Assembly (NCBI GenBank): GCA_003450555.1
Contig: DMFQ01000040.1
Coordinates: 1-9,016, forward strand
Direction of reading: 5' to 3'
Origin: Ktedonobacter sp.
Lineage (GTDB): Bacteria > Chloroflexota > Ktedonobacteria > Ktedonobacterales > Ktedonobacteraceae
DNA: 9,016 bases
Below are positions 1 through 6,244 of the stretch, in pieces. The translations under genes and the position numbers were made by a program. Position 1 is the stretch's first letter. Each line of letters begins with the position of its first letter. The notes under the pieces are model-generated. The model saw only the letters and a program-made list of their open reading frames with translations, was not told where the DNA came from and made no database searches.

Positions 1-1
1 T

Positions 2-59
2 GGCGCAGTTGTTGCGAGGCCAAAGGTTTAATAGAACAACCCTTCACCGCAACTGCGCC
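2..59. repeat. 58-base imperfect palindrome (structured repeat)
   Basis: Positions 2-11 (ggcgcagttg) are the exact reverse complement of 50-59, with 38 bases between. An alternative folding pairs 2-8 with 53-59 and then, after a 3-base bulge on the left arm, 12-16 with 48-52. Further in, 23-28 can pair with 38-44 if one C is bulged. Three helices stacked in one 60-base stretch are unlikely by chance. It begins 21 bases past the stop of the minus-strand HD gene, so it could form at the 3' end of that transcript, but no T run follows on either strand, so it is not a classic intrinsic terminator. It could also be a REP- or MITE-like element. The arm occurs again at 797-806. Confidence 0.55.
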
Positions 60-80
60 TTGTATCTATACATCCTCAAC

Positions 81-659
81 CTACAATTTCATCCGTTTAA
101 GAAAATCGTTCACCTTTTTCTGGTCTATCTCTGCCTTCTCGGTATAACGAAGGACTTCCTCTTTCTGCCGGGCATACATCTGCTTGATCAGTTTCCTCTT
201 CGCAGGATTAATGCCCGTCGGTGAGGATTGACCAATCTCATAGAGAAAACTGATCATATCCAGCAGCTTCAATTCATCATGTAAAGTCTGGTCCTCTTCA
301 ATCGAGAACGCGCTCAGGATATCGTTCTGAATGGTCTCGATAGCCACTTTGACGGCAGCGGTTTTGAAATAAGGCAGGATATCTCCAATGACCGCCTCAT
401 GCGCGTCATGCACCAGCGCCAGGGTAACCAGCCGGTCCCGCTTTTCCTGCGCGTAAGAGTTAAAGGCTGACCAGTAGAGGACTAAGAAAGCAACCGCCAT
501 CGTATGCTGCCCCACGTTCCAACTGCCAAAGCCGGAGACGCTATACACGCGGGGAATATTGAAAATGTTCATGAGAAAATCCAGGTTAGGATGTTTCGAT
601 ACATGACCCAGCATGCCCTGTGGAGTAAAGATGTTTTCATAATCTATGCGTTCGTCCAT
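81..659 (-). CDS. HD-domain phosphohydrolase, 5'-deoxynucleotidase (YfbR)-like
   Basis: The 192-residue protein is probably a soluble metal-dependent phosphohydrolase of the HD superfamily. The metal-binding set is visible: H52 (in GQHTMAVAFL), the HD doublet H84-D85 (in LVHDAHEAVIGD, with E88 and D93 following), and D134 (in LLDMISF). The length and the spacing of H...HD...D fit the YfbR/YfdR-like group that removes phosphate from deoxynucleoside monophosphates, but the exact substrate cannot be read from the sequence. The C-terminal third is charged and helical (about residues 150-192). The ATG start is supported by AAGGGA at 665-670, five bases upstream on the minus strand. The gene is transcribed away from the plus-strand cluster behind its own TATAAT box, so a functional link to the polysaccharide genes is doubtful. 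HD family is sure; substrate is not. Confidence 0.85.
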   Translation of the reverse strand: MDERIDYENIFTPQGMLGHVSKHPNLDFLMNIFNIPRVYSVSGFGSWNVGQHTMAVAFLVLYWSAFNSYAQEKRDRLVTLALVHDAHEAVIGDILPYFKTAAVKVAIETIQNDILSAFSIEEDQTLHDELKLLDMISFLYEIGQSSPTGINPAKRKLIKQMYARQKEEVLRYTEKAEIDQKKVNDFLKRMKL

Positions 660-715
660 GTGTGTCCCTTTTCGTGAATTTATACATCTACTTCGTTTTC
701 GCAGCCCGTACGTTC

Positions 716-721
716 ATTATA
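716..721 (-). promoter_or_regulatory. Consensus -10 box for the HD gene
   Basis: On the minus strand this hexamer reads TATAAT, a perfect sigma-70-type -10 box, 57 bases upstream of the HD gene start. No good -35 lies at the 16-18 bp spacing (the candidates read gaaaag, agaaaa and gagaaa), so the promoter may rely on an activator or a different -35 element. Start of transcription would fall near 709. Confidence 0.45.
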
Positions 722-762
722 CCTTCGAGTCATCTTTCTTTTCTCACCTCCTGCTTTTACAA

Positions 763-776
763 GTGAAATCTTTCAC
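763..776. promoter_or_regulatory. Small palindrome, possible operator in divergent intergenic region
   Basis: GTGAAA (763-768) and TTTCAC (771-776) are perfect 6-base inverted arms around TC. The site lies between the HD gene and the pseudokinase gene, about 42 bases upstream of the TATAAT at 716-721 in the sense of the HD transcript, where an activator or repressor could sit. The rest of 660-942 is A+T-richer than the genes and shows no other coding signal. Binding is inferred only from symmetry and position. Confidence 0.25.
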
Positions 777-796
777 CTTCCAGCAGTGATTACCCT

Positions 797-806
797 AACT
801 GCGCCA
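797..806. repeat. Further copy of the 10-bp arm (aactgcgcca)
   Basis: This 10-mer is the exact reverse complement of positions 1-10 and shares nine bases with 51-60. Together, 1-10 and 797-806 form an inverted pair that encloses the HD gene. No target duplication can be checked because the left copy is at the window edge. Confidence 0.35.
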
Positions 807-841
807 GGACAAAGCATATGTTACGGTTACTGAGTAGACAA

Positions 842-847
842 TATGAT
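842..847 (+). promoter_or_regulatory. Possible -10 box for the pseudokinase gene
   Basis: TATGAT matches the -10 consensus at five of six bases and lies about 95 bases upstream of the ATG at 943. The -35 region at the proper distance (around 818-825) matches poorly. A weak inverted repeat, TAGGC (882-886) and GCCTA (894-898), falls in the predicted leader. Confidence 0.25.
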
Positions 848-942
848 CTGCTAAAAACCGCAAAAAAATGCGTCTTCTCTGTAGGCAGAAACAGCCTATC
901 TCTGGCTCACAAATGATCATAGTAAGAAAATGAGAATAAAAT

Positions 943-3162
943 ATGATGAACGAACCGAAAAATAATGCGGGGACGATTGATCGCACCGGGCAACAAATGG
1001 GGAACTATCGCCTGATTTCTTCATTAGAACTGGACAAATACTCCAGGATGTACCTGGCTGAGCACATTCAATTTAAGCAGCAGTGTATTGTGAAAGTGTG
1101 GCAGGTACAGTTGAAACAAGAACTGGTTGACAGCTTTCTCAGCCAGGCGCAGGCGCTAGCCCAACTGGTACAACCCCACATCCTACGCGTGCGTGACGCC
1201 GGGGTAGAGAACCTCACTCCTTTTCTGGCTATGGACTATACTCCCCACATAACCTTACAGCAGCGTAGTTCGCGCGGTATACCCAGGCCGCTGGCCAGCA
1301 TCCTTCCCCTCCTGCAGCCGCTCGCGGAAGCGTTGCAGTACGCTCACAATAACGGTTTCATTCACAAGAACGCGCGGCCAAGAAATATCTTACTGGATCG
1401 GAATAATGACGTTTTACTCAGTAATTTTAGCATCGCCGCCATAACCCAGAGCGAACAACAGCCAAATCATTTACGCGCGGAAGAAGTGACGGAACTTCTC
1501 GGCTACATGGCTCCAGAGCAGATGCAAGGGAAGGCTGTCCCGGCGAGCGACCAGTATGGGCTGGCCGTGGTAATCTATGAATGGCTCAATGGAGACCTGC
1601 CTTTTCATGGGTCATATGGCGAAATGGTAAACCAGCATTTGCACGTACAGCCGCCATCCTTGCATAAGAAAGTTCCCACCCTGCCATCTGCCATCGAAGA
1701 AGTGATATTCACGGCCCTTGCCAAGGACCCACATCAGCGCTTCAGTAGTATCGCGGCTTTCATACAGGCATTGCAACAGGAGTACAGCAAAGCCTCTTCT
1801 CCTGTAATTGCTCAGAGAGTAGCATCCTCCGCTCCGGTTGCCTATCCAAGGCCGTTCTTTCCCTCGACAGGAGTTGGTAACCCTCCTGCACAGCAGGCCG
1901 TACTTACTCCGCCGCCACCAGTTCCCGCAAACGCTGCACCTATCATACCAATTCAAGCGGCACCGGCGCAGTATGCTCCTGTCTCGCCTGCATCGTACCC
2001 ACAATACGCGCCGCCTGTACCCGTTACACCAGCCCCATCTGCAGAGGCCAGGAACACTCCTCCCCCACAGCCAAAGGCGAAGGGTAGCGCTACCATTTCA
2101 CGACGAGCGTTTGTGGCCGGGCTGGTAGGAGTCGCAGCGCTGGGAGGAGGTGGCGCCTGGCTGGCCTTCTCGCAGAGGCTGTCAGCCCCCTCTTTTGCCT
2201 CCAATGCTCCAAACGCTTCCGCTAACCAATCTACCAATCCCAATCAGCAAGGAACCATCCTCGTTTATCATGGACACCCTGCCCGCGTCGACGCCGTAGC
2301 ATGGTCACCCGACGGCAAGAGCATAGTCTCGGCAAGCGATGATCACACGGTACAAATCTGCGATGCGCAAACCGGGGCCACCAGCCTGACCTATCGCGGG
2401 CATGCGGCAGAGGTCTACGCGCTATCCTGGTCACCTGATGGCAAGTACCTTGCCTCGGCAGGTGCTGACAAGACCGTACAGGTATGGGATGCCGTCACAG
2501 GAGATAGTTTCAGGACGTACAAGGGACATTCAGACCAGGTGAACGCCGTCAGTTGGTCATCGGATAGCAAGCTTATCGCCTCAGGCAGCGACGACCACAC
2601 GGTACAGGTCTGGAACATTACGAATGGGGCAGTGGTGATGATCTACAGTGAGCATAGCGCCGGTGTGCTTGCGGTAGCCTGGTCGCCCGATAATACGCGC
2701 ATCGCCTCTGGTTCCTGGGACAACACGGTAAAGGCGTTTTCCACCATCCAGACCGAGAGTTTTGCCATAGGGGGAACCGTCTTCGACTATCGCGGCCACA
2801 CCGCGGAGGTCTATTCGGTTGCGTGGTCGCCCGATGGCAAGCACATTGCTTCCGCTAGCGGCGACAAGGTTGTGCAGGTGGGCAGCGCTGTCAACGGGGC
2901 GACCCTTTTCACCTACACAGGTCATAGCGATGTCGTACACGCGGTTTCATGGTCACCCAATGGCAAATACCTCGCCTCGGCCAGTGCTGATAGCACGGTC
3001 CAATTATGGCAAGGGCAGTCAAAGCAGAAAATCACCAGGCAAAAACTATTCACCTACCGCGGTCACAGCAACGCGGTATACGCCGTGGCATGGTCACCTG
3101 ATGGCAAGCGCCTCGCTTCGGCAAGCTCTGACAACACAGTGCAAGAATGGCGGCCTGTCTAG
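943..3162 (+). CDS. Pseudokinase-WD40 membrane protein (serine/threonine-kinase-like)
   Basis: The 739-residue protein has four parts. Residues 21-281 are a bacterial (PknB-type) kinase fold: the VxK lysine (K51), the APE motif (190-192), D203 of SDQYGLA and R266 are kept. The catalytic features are lost: the glycine loop reads SSLELDKYSRMY, the helix-C Glu appears to be Q68, HRD is HKN (141-143), the following Lys is R145, and DFG is NFS (161-163). It is therefore predicted to lack phosphotransfer. Residues 285-380 are a Pro/Ala-rich linker. Residues 387-410 start with SRRAFVAG and form one hydrophobic segment. Residues 439-739 hold seven WD40 repeats (near 439, 481, 523, 565, 613, 655, 702), enough for a closed seven-bladed propeller, probably outside the cell. 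Ribosome binding is weak at the ATG at 943; the next codon (946) is also ATG. The role is likely sensing or scaffolding; link to the downstream sugar genes is positional. Confidence 0.88.
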   Translation: MMNEPKNNAGTIDRTGQQMGNYRLISSLELDKYSRMYLAEHIQFKQQCIVKVWQVQLKQELVDSFLSQAQALAQLVQPHILRVRDAGVENLTPFLAMDYTPHITLQQRSSRGIPRPLASILPLLQPLAEALQYAHNNGFIHKNARPRNILLDRNNDVLLSNFSIAAITQSEQQPNHLRAEEVTELLGYMAPEQMQGKAVPASDQYGLAVVIYEWLNGDLPFHGSYGEMVNQHLHVQPPSLHKKVPTLPSAIEEVIFTALAKDPHQRFSSIAAFIQALQQEYSKASSPVIAQRVASSAPVAYPRPFFPSTGVGNPPAQQAVLTPPPPVPANAAPIIPIQAAPAQYAPVSPASYPQYAPPVPVTPAPSAEARNTPPPQPKAKGSATISRRAFVAGLVGVAALGGGGAWLAFSQRLSAPSFASNAPNASANQSTNPNQQGTILVYHGHPARVDAVAWSPDGKSIVSASDDHTVQICDAQTGATSLTYRGHAAEVYALSWSPDGKYLASAGADKTVQVWDAVTGDSFRTYKGHSDQVNAVSWSSDSKLIASGSDDHTVQVWNITNGAVVMIYSEHSAGVLAVAWSPDNTRIASGSWDNTVKAFSTIQTESFAIGGTVFDYRGHTAEVYSVAWSPDGKHIASASGDKVVQVGSAVNGATLFTYTGHSDVVHAVSWSPNGKYLASASADSTVQLWQGQSKQKITRQKLFTYRGHSNAVYAVAWSPDGKRLASASSDNTVQEWRPV
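2257..3159 (+). repeat. Seven tandem WD40-coding repeats
   Basis: Seven units of about 120-145 bases, each carrying a GH-x-V-x-x-(V/L)-x-W-S-x-(D/N) core followed by IAS-x-S-x-D-x-TV-Q-type strands. The coding DNA is visibly repetitive, with tggtcaccc/tggtcgccc followed by gatggcaag recurring. Blades 1, 4 and 5 lack the closing W-D (they read ICDA, AFST and VGSA). Blades 4 and 6 have longer loops before the next repeat. Confidence 0.85.
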
Positions 3163-3200
3163 CAACAGAAGCTTCTTTAACACTTTTATATTCTCTCATA

Positions 3201-3230
3201 TTGAAGACCTCTGCATTAAAACGATGTTAT
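3201..3230 (+). promoter_or_regulatory. Possible promoter ahead of the glycan operon
   Basis: TTGAAG (3201-3206) and TGTTAT (3225-3230) are 18 bases apart and each matches the sigma-70 consensus at four bases. They lie in the 102-bp gap between the pseudokinase gene and the hydrolase gene. The gap shows no convincing terminator, so the operon may also be read through from upstream. Confidence 0.25.
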
Positions 3231-3264
3231 CTTTATGTCAAGCGAATAGAAGGATTTTTATCAT

Positions 3265-4914
3265 ATGATTTCCAATAATGATGCACAACAAAGTGGGGCG
3301 CGGGAAAGTGGACAGAGGCCTAACGCAATTTATGCACCTGTTCCTCTACATACACCAGCATCCACACCTTATCCTGCTCCCAGGAGACATCTGCTGCGCA
3401 CAATGCTCATTAGCGCGCTACTCATTATGCTCGTTGCCAGTGCAGTCGCTGCCGGAGCGCTTGCTTACAGCGCTGGCAATCAGGTTAGCGTTCGCATCGG
3501 CAATCAGCAGTCCGCCCTGATAGACCTGCGCCAGAGTTTTCCGATCAGTCCCTACCTGCTCGGGGCGAATGTCTTTCCCGCAACCAGCACACTTGCAACA
3601 GATCAGGTGAGTAGTGGTTTTATGAGCTACGGGTCTCACGTCACCAATGGACTGCGTTCCGCGCATGTCAAGCTGTTGCGCTTCCCCGGCGGCGATTGGG
3701 GAGAGCTGCATGCCTATTCGTTCGATCAGCTCAACGCCTTCAGCAATCTGTTGGGACAGGTGAACGCCGACGGCATGATACAGGTACCCCTCTCCGATCC
3801 GAGTGGACAGGCAGGAAGCACAGGGAGCCTGGCAAGCAGAGCCAGTAACGCCGGACTTACGGTCGACTATATGAATAACAAGCAGAGTATTCAGCGCACG
3901 GGAAAGTATGCACACGCTCCCTTCCATCCGGTTGCGCTCTGGACGGTAGGCAATGAGCCAGATCGCTTGCTTAACCCCGACACGGGGCTGAAGTACACGG
4001 TAGATGACTACGTAACGGCTTTCGTGCAATTCTCTACCACCATGCATCAAAACGACCCGAGTATTAAGGTGTTTGGTCCCGAGATCAGCCAGTTTTATGG
4101 CCTCGGCTCTGGTCCAGTTGATGCAACAGGTACGTTATGGATGGAGGGTTTTCTCAAGGGCGTGAGCGATTACGAGCGCCAGCATCCCACCCTGCGCTTT
4201 CATCTCCTTGACGGGGTCTCTTTCCACCGCTATCAGTTCGATGATGCCCACCAGGCGCAGGCGCTTTTACTGAGCAGCACCAGTGAATGGGATTACCTCC
4301 TGCCACCGCTCCACCAATTGATCAGGCAGGATTTTGGCCGTGATCTGCCGGTTGCGCTGACAGAAGTGAACACAAATCCCGGGAAGGCTGTCCCGACGCC
4401 TGCCTTTGCCGCTGTGTGGTGGGCTGATACCCTGGGCAAGCTGATGAGCCAGCAAGTAGCCTACGTCGCCTTCTTCTCCACTGAGGGTGTCGATACCCCG
4501 TACCCGCTGCTAACTTCGCAGGGCTTGCAGGAAACGCCAATGTTGCGCGTGATGCAATTATTCGCGCACCTGCAAAGCAACTTCGTGCCCGTACAAGTAC
4601 AGAGCGAGCCAGTTAGCGTGTACGCCACACAGGATGATACGCGGCAGACGATCAGCCTGCTCTTTGTCAATAAATCGGACAGCGTGCAACAGGCGCAGAT
4701 AAGCACGGAAGGCACCTATTTCCTGCCGGTCAGTTCCTGGCCAGCGCTGCAGATCAATCTGAACGCCTACAGCGTGGTCGTGGTAACGTTGCACCGGGGC
4801 GCAGGAGCTGATGCCTACAGTTTGACCCCCACCGCTGGTACTACGACGCCAGCTCTAACACATACCGTCTGCGGCAATCAGGGAAACGTCCTGCTACATT
4901 CCTTACCATGTTAA
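3265..4914 (+). CDS. Membrane-anchored clan GH-A glycoside hydrolase
   Basis: The 549-residue protein is probably a signal-anchored hydrolase acting on polysaccharide outside the membrane. A 42-residue Pro-rich cytoplasmic tail ends in PRRHLLR, followed by one membrane helix (about 47-68). The catalytic part is a (beta/alpha)8 barrel of the GH-A type: ISPYLLGANVF (94-104), LLRFPGGDWG (137-146), the acid/base region LWTVGNEPD with E231, and LTEVNTN with E367 as likely nucleophile. Residues from about 440 to 510 look like the small beta-domain that follows many GH39/44/51/79 barrels. I cannot assign one family with confidence. C536 and C549 near the C-terminus could form a disulfide. AGAAGGA at 3248-3254, ten bases upstream, supports the ATG at 3265. 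It is the first gene of the tight operon, 16 bp before the GT2 gene. Polymer trimming or release is inferred. Confidence 0.8.
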   Translation: MISNNDAQQSGARESGQRPNAIYAPVPLHTPASTPYPAPRRHLLRTMLISALLIMLVASAVAAGALAYSAGNQVSVRIGNQQSALIDLRQSFPISPYLLGANVFPATSTLATDQVSSGFMSYGSHVTNGLRSAHVKLLRFPGGDWGELHAYSFDQLNAFSNLLGQVNADGMIQVPLSDPSGQAGSTGSLASRASNAGLTVDYMNNKQSIQRTGKYAHAPFHPVALWTVGNEPDRLLNPDTGLKYTVDDYVTAFVQFSTTMHQNDPSIKVFGPEISQFYGLGSGPVDATGTLWMEGFLKGVSDYERQHPTLRFHLLDGVSFHRYQFDDAHQAQALLLSSTSEWDYLLPPLHQLIRQDFGRDLPVALTEVNTNPGKAVPTPAFAAVWWADTLGKLMSQQVAYVAFFSTEGVDTPYPLLTSQGLQETPMLRVMQLFAHLQSNFVPVQVQSEPVSVYATQDDTRQTISLLFVNKSDSVQQAQISTEGTYFLPVSSWPALQINLNAYSVVVVTLHRGAGADAYSLTPTAGTTTPALTHTVCGNQGNVLLHSLPC

Positions 4915-4930
4915 GAGGGAGCAAAAGGCT

Positions 4931-6238
4931 ATGATTCTCACTATTCTCGTCCAGTGCCTGGAATTTCTCTACCTGCTCATCATCCTGTTGATGACAGTAC
5001 AGGCCATCTTTAATATTCGCCTGCGACTCTTCATCTGGGAGGAACCGGGACGCGCCTGGTCAAACCATGCTCCTACGATTTATCGCGAGCCGCGTCTCTC
5101 CTTTACCATCCTCTTGCCAGCTCGACATGAAGAGGAGGTGTATCGTGAGACGATTCAGAAGGTCTATGATCTCAACTATCCCAAAAGATTGGTACAGATC
5201 ATGGCGATCTGTCGCGAAGATGATCCCGGTACAATCGCGGAGGCTCAGGCCAAAATTAGTGAACTGCGCGATCCTAATGTACAGCTCGTCGTCTTCAACG
5301 ACAAGCCTATCAACAAGCCACATGGACTGAACCTGGCGCTGGGAGTGTCGCGTGGCGACGTAGTGACCATCTTTGATGCCGAGGATGAGCCACATCCCGA
5401 CATTTTGAATATCATCAACACCACCATGCTCAACGAACAGGTAGATGTGGTACAGAGTGGTGTGCAGTTGATGAATCACAATACTAAGTGGTTCTGCTTC
5501 CTCAACGTGCTGGAGTACTTCTTCTGGTTCAAGTCATCGCTGCACTTTTTCGCGCGCTTGGGCATGACGCCTCTCGGTGGCAACACAGTCTTTGTGCGAC
5601 GCGACCTGATGGAGCAGATGGGCGGTTGGGATGAGACTTGTCTGACGGAAGACGCCGACCTTGGCATACGCTTGAGCATAGCACACGCGCGCGTCCGCGT
5701 CCTCTATGACGACGAGTTTGTCACTCGTGAAGAGACGCCACACACCATCGAGCAGTTTATCAAGCAGCGCACACGCTGGAACCAGGGCTTTATCCAGATC
5801 CTCTTCAAGGGAGAATGGCTCAAATTGGAGAAACTCTCGCAGCGCCTGATGGCGTTTTACGTGCTGATCCTTCCAGAACTGCAAGCCTTCTTCGCGCTGA
5901 TGGTACCAATCTCGGTGATCATGTTTTTCTTTGTGAAGCTGCCCCTGTGGCTGGCGATGCTCACCTTCATGCCGCTCTACTGTTTCATTCTGGCGATCTT
6001 TATTGACCTTGCTGGCTTGCATGAATTCTTAAAGGCCCATAAGCGCCCGTGGCGCTGGCGCGAGGCGATGATCCAGGTGCTGGCCTTCTTCCCTTACCAG
6101 GCATTGCTGGGGCTTGGCGCCATGCGGGCAGTGTTCCGCTACATCCAGGGCGCGTCGAATTGGGAAAAAACGGCCCACATTGGCCAACACCGCGGCAATG
6201 TCGCTGGCAAGGGTAACGCGATTATACACGGGAGATAA
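4931..6238 (+). CDS. Family 2 glycosyltransferase, processive (cellulose-synthase-like)
   Basis: The 435-residue membrane GT2 enzyme would use a nucleotide sugar in the cytoplasm and probably extend and export a beta-linked chain. One N-terminal membrane helix (about 4-28) is followed by the GT-A domain: LLPARHEEE (61-69), the first acidic site in REDDPGT (D97, D98), DAED (149-152) for metal and nucleotide, PLGGNTVFVRR (214-224), TED (239-241) with the catalytic Asp D241, and QRTRW (279-283), the acceptor signature of processive enzymes. About three hydrophobic segments follow (near 306-335, 340-362, 380-400). It is shorter than BcsA and has no PilZ domain, so no direct cyclic-di-GMP control is visible. 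The ATG follows GAGGGA at 4915-4920. The stop is 6 bp from the next gene, so translation is probably coupled. The sugar made is unknown. Confidence 0.88.
   Translation: MILTILVQCLEFLYLLIILLMTVQAIFNIRLRLFIWEEPGRAWSNHAPTIYREPRLSFTILLPARHEEEVYRETIQKVYDLNYPKRLVQIMAICREDDPGTIAEAQAKISELRDPNVQLVVFNDKPINKPHGLNLALGVSRGDVVTIFDAEDEPHPDILNIINTTMLNEQVDVVQSGVQLMNHNTKWFCFLNVLEYFFWFKSSLHFFARLGMTPLGGNTVFVRRDLMEQMGGWDETCLTEDADLGIRLSIAHARVRVLYDDEFVTREETPHTIEQFIKQRTRWNQGFIQILFKGEWLKLEKLSQRLMAFYVLILPELQAFFALMVPISVIMFFFVKLPLWLAMLTFMPLYCFILAIFIDLAGLHEFLKAHKRPWRWREAMIQVLAFFPYQALLGLGAMRAVFRYIQGASNWEKTAHIGQHRGNVAGKGNAIIHGR
6230..6235 (+). promoter_or_regulatory. Ribosome binding site inside the end of the GT2 gene
   Basis: GGGAGA ends just before the GT2 stop codon (6236-6238) and is nine bases upstream of the ATG at 6245. 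It fixes that start and suggests translational coupling between the two glycosyltransferases. Confidence 0.55.
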
Positions 6239-6244
6239 GATATC

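Noticed and set aside
2..59. Integron attC site or CRISPR repeat
   Set aside because: The arms do not match the RYYYAAC/GTTRRRY core sites of attC, there is no integrase, and no spaced repeat array is present.
795..986. 63-codon minus-strand open frame overlapping the pseudokinase start
   Set aside because: It has no good ribosome binding site or recognisable domain and overlaps the better-supported gene start.
3167..3176. Palindrome agaagcttct after the pseudokinase stop as a terminator
   Set aside because: Perfect palindrome but only three pairs remain once a loop is allowed, it is A+T-rich, and no proper T run follows.
3418..4050. 210-codon open frame on the minus strand
   Set aside because: It lies fully inside the GH-A hydrolase gene, has no recognisable domain, and the plus-strand frame carries clear family motifs.
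5534..6022. 162-codon open frame on the minus strand
   Set aside because: It is antisense to the GT2 gene over its TED and QRTRW motifs and is low-complexity in charged residues; a shadow.
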